Below, piece by piece: positions 11,079 through 25,994 of a DNA stretch of 64,000 nucleotides. Source of the DNA: Molossus alvarezi (lineage: Eukaryota > Chordata > Mammalia > Chiroptera > Molossidae); contig JBAWUJ010000040.1 of the NCBI GenBank assembly GCA_037176705.1, positions 1,426,001 through 1,490,000 on the forward strand. Reading direction: 5' to 3'. A program made the translations under genes and the position numbers. Positions within the stretch are counted from its first letter, which is position 1, and each line of letters starts with the position of its first letter. The notes beneath the pieces were generated by a model. That model was not told where the DNA came from and ran no database searches. It saw nothing but the letters and a program-made list of their open reading frames with translations.

Positions 11079-14000
11079 CTAGTAGTTTCTTCCTTGGAAC
11101 ACGAGCTAGTTATAGGTTTTATGAAACAATCACTAATTACTTCCTTGGAACACTACCTAGATTTTTCCATGGAAAATTTACTAGTTCTTTCCATGGAACA
11201 CTAAGTAGCTTATTCCATGGAACACTAGCTAGTTACATCCATGAATCACTAGCTAGTACCTTCCATGGAACACTAGCTAATTTTTTCCATAAAACTCTAA
11301 GTAGTTTTTTCCATGGAACACTAAGCAGTTTTTTCCATCGAACACTAGCTAGTTCCTTCCATGGAACATTAAGTAGTCCATTCCATAGAACACTACAGAA
11401 TTCCTTCCATATAACAAGAGCTAATTCCACGCATAGAATTCTAAGTAGTTCTTTCATGGAACTCCAAGTAGTTCCTTCCATGGAACCCTAGCTAGTTTCT
11501 TCCTTGGAACACTAATAGTTCCTTCAATGGAAGACTAAGTAGTTCCTTCCATGGAATACTAAGTAGTTTCATCAATGGTACACTAGATAGTTTCTTCCAT
11601 GGAACAGTAGCTTGTTCCTTCTATGGAACTCTAAGTAATTTCTTCCATGGAACACTAAGTTGTTTTCTTTTTAATCTAGCTATAATCTTCAATGGAACAC
11701 TAGTTACTTCCTTATATGGAACACTGAGTAGATCCTTACATGGAACACTAGCTAGTTCCTTCCATGTACCACTGAGTAGTTCCTTACATGGAACACTAGC
11801 TAGTTCTAACTAGTTCCTTCCAAGGAACACTAGCTAGTTACTTCCATGAAACTCTAGCTAGTTACTTCCATGGGAAACTAAATAGTTCTTTCCATGGAAC
11901 ACTAAGTAGTTCCATTCATGGAATACTAGCTAGTTACATCCATGGAACAGTAGCTATTTTTTTCCATGGAACTCTAAGTAGTTTTTTTCATGCAAAGCTC
12001 AGTAGTTTTTTTTATGGAACACTAGGTATTTCCTTCCATAATACCCTAACTAGTTCCTTCATGGAACGCTAGCTTGATTTTTCCATGGAACACTAGCTAG
12101 TTCCTTGCATGGAATACTAAGTAATTTCTTCCAAGGAATACTAAGTAGTCCTTTCATGGAACCCTAGAGGGTTTCTTCCATGGAACTCTAAGTAGTTCCT
12201 TCCACGGAACACTAAGTAATTCCTTTCATGAAACACTAGCTAGTTCCATCCATGGAACACTACATAGTACCTTCCATGTAACACTAAGTATTTCCTTCCA
12301 TGGAACACTAAGAACTTCCTTCAAAGAAACACTCTCTAGTACTTTTAATGGAACACTGGCTAGTTCCTACCATTGAACACTAGCTCTTTGCATTGAACAC
12401 TAGTAAGTTTCTTCCATGGAACACTAAGTAGTTTTTGCCATGCCGACCAAAGTATTCTCTACCATGGAACAATATCTTGTTCCTTCCATAGTACACCAAG
12501 TATTTCATTCCATGCAGCACTAAGTAGTTTCTTACATGGAAGACTAAGTAGTTCTTTCCAAGGAACTCTAAGTAGTTTCTTCCCTGGAATGCTAGCTAGT
12601 TTCTTCCATGCATCACTAGCTAACTCCTTCCATGAAACACTAGCTAGTCCCTTCCATGGAACAGTAGCTAGTTTCTTCCATGGAACACTAAGTAGTTTCT
12701 TGCATGCAACACAAGCTAGTTTTTTCCGTGGAACACTAAGTAGTTTCTTCCATGGAACACTAAGAAGTTCCTCCCATGGAACACTATCTAGTTTCTTTTA
12801 TGGATCACTAGCTAGTTCCTTCCATGAAACATAAGTATTTTCTTCCCTGAAACACTACGTAGTTTCTTCCATGGAACACTAATTAGTTCCTTCAATGAAA
12901 CACTAAGTAGTTCCTACCATGGAACACTAGTATTTTCTCCATGGCACACTAGCTCGTTCTTTCGATTAAACACTGGCTGGTTTTTGCCATGAAACGCTAG
13001 CTGGTTCCTTCCATGGGACAACAAGTAGTTCTTTCACTGTAACACTAAGTTGTTCCTTCCATGGAACATTAGCTAGTTCTGTCCATGGAACACTAGCTAC
13101 TTTCTTCCATGGAACACAAGATAGTTTCTTTCAGAAAACACAAGCTACTTAGTTCCATCTTAAACTAGCTAGTTTTTTCATGAAACTCTAACTAATTTCT
13201 TCCATGGAGCATTAAGTAGTTCCTTTCATTGAACACTAAATATCTCTTCCCATGGAACACTAGATTCTTTCTTCAATGGTTCACTAGCGAGTTTCTTCCA
13301 TTGAACACTAGCTAGTTTCTTCTATGCAACAGTAGCTAGTTTCTTCCATGGAACACTAAGTATTTCCTTCCATGGAACACAATGTAGCTCCTTCCATGGA
13401 ACACTAGATAGTTTTTTTTCATGGAACACTAGCTATTTTTTTCCATAAATTCCTAGCTAGTTCCTTACATGGAACACTAGCCAGTTCCTTCCATGGAACA
13501 CTAGATAGTTTCTTCAATGGATCACTAGCTTTTCCTTCCATGGAACACTAAGTCGATTTTTACCTAAAACACTAGCTAGTTCTTACCCTGGAAAACTACT
13601 TACTTCATTTTCTGGAACACTAGGTAGTTCGTTCCATGAAACATTAAGTAGTTACTTCCATTAAACCCTATGTAGTTTCTTTCATGTAAAACTAGCTTGT
13701 TACTTCCATAGAACACTATTTAGTTCTTTGCATGGTACACTAACTCATTTTCTCCATAAAACACTAACTAGTTCCTTCCATGGAACACTATCTAGTTTCT
13801 TCCATGAAACACTAACTAGTTCCTTTCATGGAATACTATGTAGTTTCTTTCATTGAACACTAAGTCGTCCCTTCCATGGAACACTAGCAAGATACTTCCA
13901 TAAAACACTAGTAGTTCCATCCATAGAACATTAAAGTTCCTTCCATGGAACACTAAGAAGTTTTTTCCATGGAACACTAAATAGTTCTAGCTAGTTCCTT

Positions 14001-17000
14001 CCATGGAACACTAGCTAGTTCATTCCATGTGATACTAGCTACTTCCTTCATGGAACACTAACTTTTTCCTTCCATGGAGGAGTAAGTAATTTCTTTCATG
14101 TAACACTAACTAGTTCCTCCCATGGAACAATATCTAGTTTCTATATGGAACACTAGCAAGTTCCTTCCATGGAACACTTAGTAGTTTCTTCAGTGGAATA
14201 TTAAGTAGTTACTTTCATGGAACTTTAAGAAGTTCCTCCATGGAACAATAGCTTGTTATTTTCATGGAACACTAAGTTGTTTCTTACATGGAATTCTAGC
14301 TAGTTCCTTTCAAGGAACACTAAGTAATTCTTTCCATGGAACACTCTCAATTCCTTCCATGAAACACTACTAGTTCCTTCTATGGAACACTAAGTAGATC
14401 CTTCAATGGAAAATTAGATAGTTCCTTCCATGGAACACTACTAGTTCCGTCCACGGTACACTATGTAGTTCCTTCGATGGAACACTCTGTAGTTCGTCCA
14501 TGGAACACTAAGTATATTCTTCCATGAAACAGTAACTTGTTCCTTCCATGGAACAATAAATTGTTCCTTCCATGGAACACTAAGTAGTTCCTTCCACAGA
14601 ACACTAATTAGTTCCTCCATGAACACTAGCTTCTTTTTTTTCATGGAACACTAAATATTTCCGTCCATGGAACAGAGCTAGTTCCTTCCATTGAAAACTA
14701 AGTAGTTCTTTCCATGGAACACTAGCCAGTTCTTTCCATGGACGACTATTTTCCTATCCATGGAACACTAAGATGTTTCTTCCATTGAACATTAAGTAGT
14801 TCCTTCAATGGAACACTTAGGGATTCATTTTATGGAACACTATCTAGTTCCTTCTATGCAACACTACCAGTTCCTTTCATGGAACACTAAGTAGTTCCTT
14901 CAATAGAACACTCTGTATTTCCTTCCATGGAACAATATTTCTTTTTTCCATGGAAAAATAACTTGTTTCTTCCATGAAACACTAAATTTTTCCTTTCAAG
15001 GAACACTAAGTAGTTCCTTCCATGGATCACTAAATAGTTTCATCACTGGAACACTAGCTAGTTTCTTCCCTGTAACACAAGCTAGTTCCTTTTTTGGAAC
15101 ACTAACTACTCCTTTCTCTGGAACACTAAGTAGTTTCTTTTCTGGAACACTAACTAATGCCTTTCCTGGAACACTAGCTAGTTCCTTTTTTAGAACATTA
15201 AGTAGTTACTTCCATGCAACCCTAAGTAGTTTCTTCCATGGAACACTACCTAGTTTCTTTTATGGGACACGAAGTCATTCATTCATGAAACACTAAATAG
15301 TCTCTTCCATGAAACACTAGCTTGTTCTATCCATGGAAAACTAGCTAGTTTGTTCCATGGAACACTACCTAGTTTCTTTCATGGAACAACAGCTTGATCC
15401 TTCCATGAAACACCTAGTTGTTTCTTCCATGGAACATTATGTAATGCTTTCCATGGAACACTAACTAGTTCCTTCCATGGTACACTAGCTACTTCTAGCT
15501 AGTTCCTTCCATGGAACACAAGCTCGTTACTTCCATGGAACACTAAGTACTCCCTTCCATTAAACATTAAGTAGTTCCTTCCATGGAATATTAGTTAGTT
15601 CCATCGAGGAAACACTAGGTAGTTTTTTCCATGGAACACTTGGTAGTTCACTCCATGGAACCCTTAGTAGTTCCGTCCATGGAACACTAAGTATTTTTTT
15701 CCATAAATCACTATCTAGTTCCTTCCATGGAACAATACCTAGTTTCTTTTATAGATAACTAAGTAGTCCCTTCCATGGAACACTAAGTAGTTTCTTCCAT
15801 GGAGCACGAACTAGTTCCTTCCATGGAACACTAAGTAGTTCATTTCATGGAACATTATATCGTTTCTTCCATGGATCGCTAGCTAGTTCTTTCCATGGAA
15901 CAGTTGCTAATTTCATTCATGGAGCACTAAATAGTTCCTTCTATGGAACACTAAGTAGTTCTTTCCATAAAACACTAGGTAGTTCCTTCCATAGAACAGT
16001 ATCTAGTTCCTTCCATTGAACACTAGCTAGTTCCTTCCATAGATAACTAAGTAGTTCTTTCCATTGAACACTAAGAAGTTCTTTCCATGGAACACGAGCT
16101 AGTTCTTTCTATGGAACCATAGCTAGTTCTTTCACGGAACTCCACCTAGTAAATTTCATGAAACACCAGCTCGTTCCTTCCATGAAACACCAGCTAGTTC
16201 ATTCTATGGAATACTAGCTAGTTCCTTTCATGGAACAATAAATTGTTTTTTCCATGGAACACTAACTAGTTTCTTCCATAGAACAAAAGCTTGCTCCATC
16301 CATGGAACACTAGCAATTTCCTTTCTTAGAAAACAAAGTAGTTTTTTCAATGAAACACTAAGTAGCTCTTTCCATGAAACAGTAGCTAGTTCCTTCCATG
16401 GAAAACTAGCTAGTTCCTTCCATGAAGCATTAGGTAATTTTATCCATGGAACATTAGCGACTTCCTTCCATGGATTACTAGCTGGTTTCTTCCATGGAAC
16501 ACTAGGTTGTTCTTTTCATGGATCACCAACTAGTGGAATACTAGCTACTTCCTACACTGGAACACTAGCTTTTTCTTTCCCTTGAACACTAGCTTGTTCT
16601 CTTTCTGGAACAATAACTAGTTTCTTCAATGGAATACTAACTATATTTTTCCATGGAACCCTACGTAGTTTCTTCAAAAGAACACTAGCTAGTTTTTTCC
16701 AGAAAACACTAAGTAGTTCTTTCCATTGAACCCTAATAACTTTCTTCCAAGGAACACTAGCTAGTTCCCTTCATTGAACAGTAAGAAGTTCCTTCCATGG
16801 AAGACGAAGTAGTTTCTTGCATGGAACATTAAGTAGTTCTACCCATGGAATACTAACTAGTTTTATCCATGGAACACTAGTTAGCTTCTTCCATGGAACA
16901 GTAAGTAATTCCTTCCAGAAATCATTACGTTGTTTTTTCCATGGAACACTAGCTAGTTCCTTCCTTGGAACACTAAGTAGTATTTCCCCTGGAAATCCAG

Positions 17001-18840
17001 CTTGTTTTTTCCAAAGAACACTCACTAGTTACTTCCATGGAACACTAGATAATTCTTTCCATGGAACACTAAGTAATTCCTTCCATAGATCAGTTACTAG
17101 TTCCTTTCATAGAACAATAGCTAGTTCCCTCCATGGAACACTAAGTATTTTCTCCTATAAAACATGAAGTAGTTTATTTTTTGGAACAGTAGCAGGTGAC
17201 TTCCATGGAACACCAGTAGTACATCCATGGAACACTATTTCCTTCTATTGAGCACTTAGTAGTCCCTATCATGGAACACAAGCTAGTTCATTCCTGGAAC
17301 ATTAGGTAGTTTCTTCTATGGACACTAAGTAGTTGTTTCCATGGAACACTATATAGTTCATTTGAAGGAACACTAGATAATTCCTTCCTTGAAACAATAA
17401 GTAGTTCCATCCATGGAACACTAAGTAGATTTTTCCATGGAACACTCCCTAGATCCGTCCATAGAACACTTAGTAATTTTTTCCATAAAACAGTAGCTAG
17501 ATTGTTTCATGGAACATTAAGTAATTCCTTCCATAGATGAGTAACTAGTTACTTTCATAGAAAAATAGCTAGTTCCTTCCATTGAACACTAAGTAGTTCC
17601 TTCCATGAAACACTAAGCAGTTCCTTCCATGGAACACTTGCTAGTTCCTTTTATGTAACACTAGCTAGTTCCTCCATGGAACACTAAAGAGTTTCTTCTC
17701 TGGGACACGAGCTAGTTCCTTCCATGGAACACTAGCTATTTCCTTGCCTGGAACACTAAGTAGTTTCTTCCATGGTATACTTTAATTACTTCCATTGAAC
17801 ATTTGCTAGTTTCTTCCGTGGAACACTAAGTAGTTCTCTCCATGAAACATTAAATATTTCTTTCCATGAGACACTACGTAGTTCCTCCCATAAGACACTA
17901 AGTGGTTACTTCTAGAGAACACTAGCTAGATCCTTCCATTGAACACTATCCATTTTCCTCCATGAAACACTAAGTAGTTTCTTCCATGAAAAAATAGCTA
18001 CTTACTTCCATGGAACACTAAATAGTTTCTTTTATGGGACACTAAGTAGTTCATCCATGAAACACTAGCTAGTTCCTTACATGGATCACAAGCTGGTTTC
18101 TTCCATGGAACACAGGCTACCTATTTCCTGGAACACTAGCTAGTTCCTGACATAGAACACTGGGTACTTTTTCTCATGAAACACTAAGTTGTTTCTACCA
18201 TGGAACACTATCTAATTTACTTCATGCACAACTAAGTAGTTTCTTCCATAAACAATAGCTAGTTTCTTCCATTGAACTCTAGCTAGGTTCTTCCATGGAA
18301 CACTTAGTAGGTCTTTCCATTGAACACTAGCAAGTTCCTTCCATGGAACACTAAGGACAGTTCCTTCCATTGAACACTGACTAGTTTCTTTTATGGAACA
18401 CTAAATAGTTCCTTCCATGGAAAACTAAGTAGTTCTTTCCATAAAACACTAAATATTTCTTTCCATGGAACACTGGCTAGTTCCTTCCATGAAACAGTAA
18501 ATAGTTTCTTCCGTTGAACACTAAGTAAGTTATTCCAAGGAACACTACCCAGTTACTTCCATGGAACACTAGCTAGTTTCGTCCATGGGACACTAAGTAG
18601 TTCCTTCCATGGAACACTAAGTAGTTCCCTCCATGGAGCACAAAATGTTCTTGCATGGAGCACTAGCCAGCTTTTCCATGAAAAACTAAGTAGATTCTTC
18701 CATGGACCACTAACTAGTGCTTTCATTGGAACACTAAGTACTTCCTTTGATGGAACACTAGGTAGTTCCTTTCATGGAACACTGAGTAGTTTCTTCTATT
18801 GAACAGGAAGTATTCCCTTCCATGGAACAGTAGCTAGTTC
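11077..18840 (+). repeat. 24-bp satellite array, '+' segment (B1)
   Basis: About 7.8 kb of diverged units (TTCCATGGAA, C, ACTAGCTAGT or ACTAAGTAGT, TCC). Short units, in which two CTAG half-sites are joined without the TTCCATGGAA palindrome, occur at 11797-11819, about 13984-14000 and about 15483-15500. A stretch near 18.1 kb with ACAGGCTACCT and one near 18.8 kb with GAACAGGAAGTA recur at 30-38 kb. No gene; the repeated octapeptide frames (for example 12589-12834 and 16817-17167) are coincidental. Confidence 0.95.
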
Positions 18841-19099
18841 TTTTTTTTATGAATTTTTATTTATTTTTTTCTTACACATATTTTACCTTTTTACCCCATT
18901 GGCACCCCCCACTCCACCCCACCTCCGCCCCGTCCCCGGCTTAGTTGTCCATGTCCATTGGTCATGCATACATGCATATAAGTTTTGTGGTTTATCTCTT
19001 CCCACCTCCCCACCCCCCATCCCCTCTTCTGAGGGATGTCAGTCTGTGCCCTACTTCCATGTGTCTGGCTCTACTGTATTCCTCAGACTGTTATGTTCA
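18841..19099 (-). other. L1 copy 4 3' UTR
   Basis: Non-coding tail of copy 4 with the 3' polypurine tract (C-rich on the given strand at 18905-18938 and again near 19004-19020). It contains the AACTTATATGCATGTATGCAT-type text also seen in the HAL1 3' UTR, then an A-rich tail at the array junction. Confidence 0.78.
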
Positions 19100-20570
19100 T
19101 TATATTCCGTATATAAGTGAGATCATGTGGTATTTGTCTTTTTCTGCTTGGCTTCTTTCACTTAGGATAATACTTTCCAGGTCCCTCCATGTCGTCTCAA
19201 AGGATAAGAGATCTTTCTTTCTTACCGCTGCATAGTACTCCATTGTGTATATGTACCACAGCTTTTTTATCCATTCGTCTACTGGTGGACACTTGGGCTG
19301 TTTCCAGATCTTAGCTATTGTAAATAGTGCTGCTATGAACATGGGGGTACATATATTCTTCCTGATTGGTGTTTCAGGCTTCTTAGGGTATATTCCCAGC
19401 AGTGGGATCACTGGGTCAAATGGAAGTTCAATTTTTAATTTTTTGAAGTAGCACCATATTGTTTTCCATAGCGGCTGCACCAGTCTGCATTCCCACCAGC
19501 AGTGTACTAGAGTCCCCTTTTCTCCACACCCTCGCCAACACTTGTTGTTTGATGATTTGTTGATGGCGGCCATTCTGACAGGTGTGAGGTGATACCTCAT
19601 TGTTGTTTTAATTTGCATCTCTCTGATGATTAGTGATGTAGAGCATTTCTTCATATGTCTCTTGGCCATTTGTATGTCCTGTTTGGAGAGGTGTCTATTC
19701 AGCTCCTCTGCCCATTTTTTAATTGGGTTCTTTGTCTTCCTTTTGTAGAGTTGTATGAGCACTCTATATATACTGGAAATTAACCCCTTATCTGATACAT
19801 CATTGGCAATGATGTTCTTCCATACAGTGGGTTGCCTTTCCATTTTGATGATTGTTTCTTTTGCTGTGCAGAAGCTTTTGAGTTTGATGTAGTCCCATGT
19901 GTTCATTTTCTCCTTTATTTCTGTTGCCTTAGGTGATGTATCAGTGAAAATTCTGCTCCGTATGATGTCCGAAATTTTGTTGCCTACATTTTCTTCTAGA
20001 ATTTTTATGGATTCACGGGTCACATTTAAGTCTTTTATCCATTTTGAGTTTATTTTTGTGTATGGTGTAAGTTGATGGTCTAGTTTTATTTTTTTGCATG
20101 TAGTTGTCGAATTTTCCAAACACCATTTATTAAAGAGGCTGTCTTTACTCCACTGCATGCTCTTGCCACCTTTGTCAAATATTAATTGAGCGTATTGCCT
20201 TGGGTCCATTTCTGGGTTTTCAGTTCTGTTCCACTGGTCTATATGCCTGTTCTTGTGCCAGTACCAGGCTGTTTTGGTTAAAGTCGCTTTGTAGTATAAC
20301 CTGATATCTGGTATTGTGATCCCACCTACTTTGTTCTTCTTTTTCAAGATTGCTGTGGCTATTCGGGGTCTTTTTTGGTTCCATATGAACTTTTGAAGTA
20401 TTTGTTCTAGTTCTATGAAATATGTCGTTGGTATTTTGATGGGTATTGCATTGAATCTATAGATTGCTTTGGGTAGTATGGACATTTTAATTATGTTAAT
20501 TCTTCCAATCCATGAACAGGGTATGTGCTTCCACTTTTTTATATCTTCCTCTATTTCTTTTTTCAATGAC
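19100..20570 (-). pseudogene. L1 copy 4 ORF2 C-terminal fragment, open frame
   Basis: The C-terminal part of L1 ORF2p (about 490 codons) is open to its natural stop at 19100, with no internal lesion. It includes the thumb/C-terminal region ([37 protein letters not shown]) and the intact Cys knuckle [18 protein letters not shown] (C-x3-C-x7-H-x4-C). The endonuclease and reverse-transcriptase catalytic parts are missing, so it has no enzymatic role. The open frame mainly says that the insertion is fairly young or its source was intact. The ATG at 20572 lies at the truncation point and is not a native start. Confidence 0.9.
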
Positions 20571-23500
20571 ATAAGTGGTTTTTTTTTTTTTATGGAACAC
20601 TAAGTATCTCCCTCCATGGAACTCTAGCTTGTACCTTTCATGAAACTCTATGTTGTTTCTTACATGGAACACTAAGTATTTTCTTCCATGGAACACTAGC
20701 TAATGAATTCCATGAGACACTTTGTAGTTACTTCCATGAACAATAAGTATTTCCTTCCATGGTATATTAGATAATTCCTTCCATTGAACACTTGCTAGTT
20801 TCATCCGTGGAACACTATGTAGTTCTTTCCATGAAACATTATTTCCTTCCATGATACACTAGCTCGTTCCTTCCATGGGACACTAATTAGTTTCTTCCAT
20901 GGAACACTAGCAAGTTAATTCAATGGAATACAAAGTGGATCATTCTATGGAACACTAGGTAGTTCCTTTCATGGACCACTAACTAGTTCCTTTCATGGAA
21001 CACTAGCTAGTTCCTTCCATTAAAGAATAAGTAGTTCTTTCAATGGAACATTATCTAGGACTTTCCATGGAACACTAGGTAGTTCCTTGCATGGAACACA
21101 AAGTAGTTACTCCATGAAACACAAGCAAGTTCCTTCCAGAGAGAATATACTCATTTCTTCCATGGAACACCAACTAGTTCCTTAAATGAAACACTAGCTA
21201 GTTTCTTACATAAAACACTAGATTCTTACTTCCATGGAACCCTAGCTAGTTCATTCCATGGAACTCTAGCTCGTTCCTTCCATGGAACACTAACTAGTTC
21301 CTTCCTTGGAACACTAAGTATTTCTATCCATGGAACACTAACTAATTTATTCAATGGAACACTAAGTATTTTCTTCCATGGAACACTAGAGTGTTCTTTC
21401 CATGGATCACCAGGTAGAAATTTTTATGGGAAACTAAGTAGTTCTTTCTATTTACTCTAGCTAGTTCATTACAGGATCACTAGCTAGTTTCTTCCATGGA
21501 ACAGTCTGTAGTTCCTTCCATGGTACACTAGCTAGATTCATCCATGGAACACAAAGTATTTCCTTCCATGGACCAATATTTATTTTCTTGCATGGAACAC
21601 TATCAAGTTTCTTTCATAAAACACTAAGTAGTTCCTTCTATGGAACACAAGCTAGCTCCTTACATGAAACAATAGCTTGTTCCTTCCAAGGAACACTAAG
21701 TAGTTACCTCCATGGACCACAAGAATTTCTTGCATCGAGCACTAGCTAGTTTCTTCCATGGAACACTAAGAAATTTTTTATTGAAACACTAGCTAAATCC
21801 TTCCATCTATCCCTAGCTAGTTCCTTCCATGGAACATTAAATAGTTTATTCCATGGAACACTAAGTAGTTTCTTTCATGGAACACTAAGTTGTTCCTTCC
21901 ATTGAACTCTAGATATTTCCTTCCTTGGAACACTAAGTAGTTCCTTAAGTGGAACACTAAGTAGATTATTCCCTGGAACACTAGCTATTTCCTTCCATGG
22001 AACACTAGCTATTTCATTCCATAAAACACTACATAGTTCCTTTTATGTAGCACTAGCTAGTTCCTTCCATGGAACATTAGTTCCTTTCATGGAACAATAG
22101 CTAGTTTCTTCCATGGAATTTTAGCTTGTTCCTTCCATGAAGCAGTAGCTAGTACCTTCCACGGAACACTAAGTAGGTCCTTGCATGCAACACTAAGCTA
22201 GTTTATTTCATGGAAAACTAAGTAACTCCTTCCATGGAACAGTGAGTACTTCCTTCCATAAAACATTAAGTTGTTCCTTCCATGAGCACTATGTAGTTCC
22301 ATCCATGGAACAATAGCTAGTTTCTTCCAAGGAACACCAGCTAGTTTCTTCCATGGAACATTAAGTATATCCTTCCATTAAAAACTAAGTAGTTCCTTCC
22401 ATGAAACGCTAGTGACTTCCTCCCATGGAACACTAAGTAATTCCCTCTAAGGAACACTATGTATTTTTTTATTTTGGAACAAACTAATTCCTTCAATGGA
22501 ACACTATGCAGTTTCTTCCATAAAACACTAGCTTGTTCTTTCCATGAATCACTAAGAGATCCTTCCATGAAACACTAAGTAGTTCCTTACATATACACTA
22601 GCTAGTTCCTTCTATGGAACACTAGCTAGATCTTTTTATGGAACACTAATGGGACTTTCCAAAAAACACTAAGTAGTAACTTCCATGTACACTAGCTAGT
22701 TTATTCCTGGATCACTAGCCAGGTTATTTCATGGAACAATAAGTAGTTCCTTCCATGGAGTACTAGCTAGTACCTTTCATGGAACACTGAGTAGTTCCTT
22801 CTATTGAACAGGAAGTAGTCCCTTCAATGGAACAGAAGCTAGTTCATTTTATAGAAAACTAAGTAGTTTTTTTATGGACACTAAGTAGTTTCTTCCATGC
22901 AACACTAATTAGTTCCTTCCATAAGTCACTACGTAGTTCCTTCAAAGGAATACTAGGTAGTTCTATCCTCGGAACACTAAGCAGTTCCTTTTATGAAACA
23001 CTAAATAGTTCCTTGCATGGAACACTAAGTAGTTCCTTCTATGGAACACTAGCTTGTTCTTTGCATGGATCAGTAAGTAGATCCTATCATGAAACACTAA
23101 GTAGTTCTTTACATAAACAACAGCTAGTTCGTTCTATAGAACACTAGCTTGTTTTTTGTATGGAACACTAAGTAGGTCCTTACAAAAAGCACTAAGTAGT
23201 AACTTCCATGTACACTAGCTAGTTTATTCCAGGATCACTAGCTAGTTTCTTTCATGGAACACTAAGTAGTTCCTTCTATAGAACACTAGCTAGTTCCTTA
23301 CAGTAGCTTGTTTCTTCCATGGAACACTAAGTAGTTTCCTCCATGGATTTCAAGTAGTTCCTTGCATAGAGCACTAGCTAAGTTCTTCCATGGAAAACTA
23401 ACTAGTTTGTTCATTGGGACACTAAATACTTCCTTCCATGGAACACTAGCTAGTACCTTTCATGGAACACTAAGTAGTTTCTTCTATTTAACACTAAATA

Positions 23501-25994
23501 TTTTCTTCCATGGAACACTAGCTAGTTCTTTTTATGGAAAACTACGTAGTTCCTTCCATGGATATTAAGTAGTTCCTTCCATGGAACACTAAGTAGTCCT
23601 TCCATGGAACACTAAGTTGTCCCTTTTATGAAACATTATGTACTTCCTTGCATGAAACACTAGCTAGTTCTTTTTATGTAACACTATGTACTTCCTTCCA
23701 TTGAACACTAAGTTGTTTTTTCAGAAGAACACTAAGAATTTCCTTCCATGGAACACTAGATTGTTCCTTCCATAGACCACTAAATAATTCTTTCCAAGGA
23801 ACACTAACTTGTTTTTTTCCAAGGATCACTAGCTACTTCCTTTCATGGAATAGTAAGAAGTTCCTTCCCTGGAACACTAGCTAGATACTTCCCTGGAACA
23901 CTAAGTATTTCCTTCTATAGAACTTTAACTAGTTTCTTCAATGAAACACTAAGTAGTTTTTTCCTTGAAACACTAACTGATGCTTCCATGGAACACTAGC
24001 TAGTTCCATCAAAGGAAAACTAAGTAGTTCTTCCCATGGAACACTAAGTATCCCCTTAATTGGAACACTACATAATTCCATCCATGGAACACTAGTTTGT
24101 TCCATCCATGGAAGACTAGCTAATTTTTCCAATGGAACTATAAGTAGTTCCTTCCATGGAACAATAAGTAGTTCCTTCCTTGAAACACTAGCGAGTTTCT
24201 TCCAAGGAACGTTAGCTTATTCCTTCCATGGAAAAGTAAGTAAGTAGTTCCTTCCATGGAACACTAGCTAGACCCTTCCATGGAACTCTAAGTATTTCTT
24301 CCATAGTACATTAACTAGTTCCTTCCATGAAACACTAAGTAGTTCCTTCCATGGTACACTAGCAAGTTGTAGCTAGTTCCTTCCATGGAACTGTATCAAG
24401 TTTCTTCAATAGAAAACTAAGTAGATCTTCCATGGAACACTAAGTAGCCCCTTCAATGGAGCACTAGTTAATGCCACCCATGGAACACTAGTTAGTTCCT
24501 TCCATGGAATACTCGCTAATTTTTTTCATAGAATTCTAAGTAGTTCTTCCATGGAACAAAATGTAATTCCTTCCATGACACTAGCAAGTTCCATCCATGG
24601 AACATTAAGCAGTTCCTTCCATGGACACTAAGTAGATCCTTCCATGGAACATTAGCTAGTTCTTTTCATGAAATTCTACTAGTCTTTCAATGGAACATTA
24701 AGAAGTTCCTTCCTTAGAACACTAAGTTATTTCTTCAATGGAACAGTAAGTAGTTTTTTTAAAGAACACTGTCTAGATTTTTCCATGGAACAATAGTTAG
24801 TTCTTTCCATGGAACACTAATTAGTTCTTTCCATGAAACACTAGTTAGATACTTCCATGGAACACTAGAGAGTTTCTTTCCATGGAACACTACCTAGTTC
24901 CTACCAAGGAACACTAAATGGCTCCTTTTATGAAATACTAAGTAGTTCCTACAATGGCACACTATCTATTACTAGCTAGTTATTTCAGTGTAACTCTAGA
25001 TAGTTCATTCCATGGAAAACTAAGTAGTTTTTTCCATTATGCACTAAGTAGCCCCTTCCATGGAACACTAGCTACTTCTATCCTTGGAACACTACCTAGG
25101 TCCTACCATGGAACACTAACTGGTTCCTTCCATGAAACACAAGTTAGTTCCTTCCATGGAACACTAGCTAGTTCCTTCCATGGCACTGTAGTTAGTTCCT
25201 TACAAGGAACACTAAGGAGTTTCTTTTCTGGAACACTAGCTAGATCCTTCCTTGGAACAATAGCTAGTTCTTTCCATGGAACACTAGATAGTTCTTTCAT
25301 GGAACACTAGCTTTTCATTTCCATGGAACAATAGATAGTTCCTTCCATGGATCACTCGCTAGTTTCTTCCATGGAATAGTATCTAGTTCATTAACTGGAA
25401 CACTGCCTAGTTCTTCTTCTGGAACACTAACTAGTTCTATCTCTGCGACACTAAGTAGTTTCTTCCCTGGAACACTAAATAGTCCCTTTTCTGGAACGAT
25501 AGCTGTTCTTTTCCATGGAACATTAAGTAGTTAATTCCATGAAACTCTAAGTATTTACTTCCATGGAAAACTAGCTAATAACTTCCATGGAACACTATTT
25601 AGTTCCTAGCAAGGAACACTAACTAGTTTCTTCCATGGAACACTAACTAGTTTTTTCCATGGAACACTAGCTAGATTCTTCCATGGGACACTAGCTAGTT
25701 TGTTTCATGGAACACTAAAAATTTTCTTTAAACACTAAGTAGTCCCTACCATGGAACACTAGCTAGTTCCTTCCATAGAACACTAGCTATTCCCTTCGAT
25801 GGAACACTTACTAGTTCCTTCCATGGAACAATATTTCCTTCCATGAAACACTAGCTAGTATCTTCCATAGATCACTACATTACAATTTCCATAGAATTCT
25901 AAGTAAATCCTTTCATGGAACACTAGCTAGTTTCTTCCATGGAACACTAAGTAGTTCCTTCTATGAAACACTAAGTAGTTCCTTTTATGAAAAA
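20571..25994 (+). repeat. 24-bp satellite array, '+' segment (B2)
   Basis: About 5.4 kb of units. This segment belongs to a family of longer duplicated blocks. Landmarks are an ATTGAAACACTAGCTA unit near 21.78 kb, CCATGAGCACTA near 22.28 kb, ACATATACACTAGCTAG near 22.58 kb, CC(A/T)GGATCACTAGC near 21.48, 22.70 and 23.23 kb, and the unit series at 23.35-23.57 kb. Each recurs at 29-37 kb. No gene seen. Confidence 0.95.

Larger units (their letters stand above)
18841..20570 (-). mobile_element. L1 copy 4: 5'-truncated L1
   Basis: The last 1.7 kb of an L1, minus strand, running from the ORF2 C-terminal region to the 3' UTR and a tail seen as eight Ts at 18841-18848. The 5' truncation is within the codons for RSLKKEIE. 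A 13-T run at 20579-20591 also lies just beyond the 5' junction. The two flanking units differ (AGCTAGTTC on the left, ATAAGTGGTT on the right), so no clean target-site duplication is visible. 5' truncation is the common outcome of target-primed reverse transcription. Confidence 0.92.

Noticed and set aside
11077..18840. Possible CRISPR array
   Set aside because: Units are contiguous and diverged, with no unique spacers and no cas genes, and the setting is a mammalian genome.
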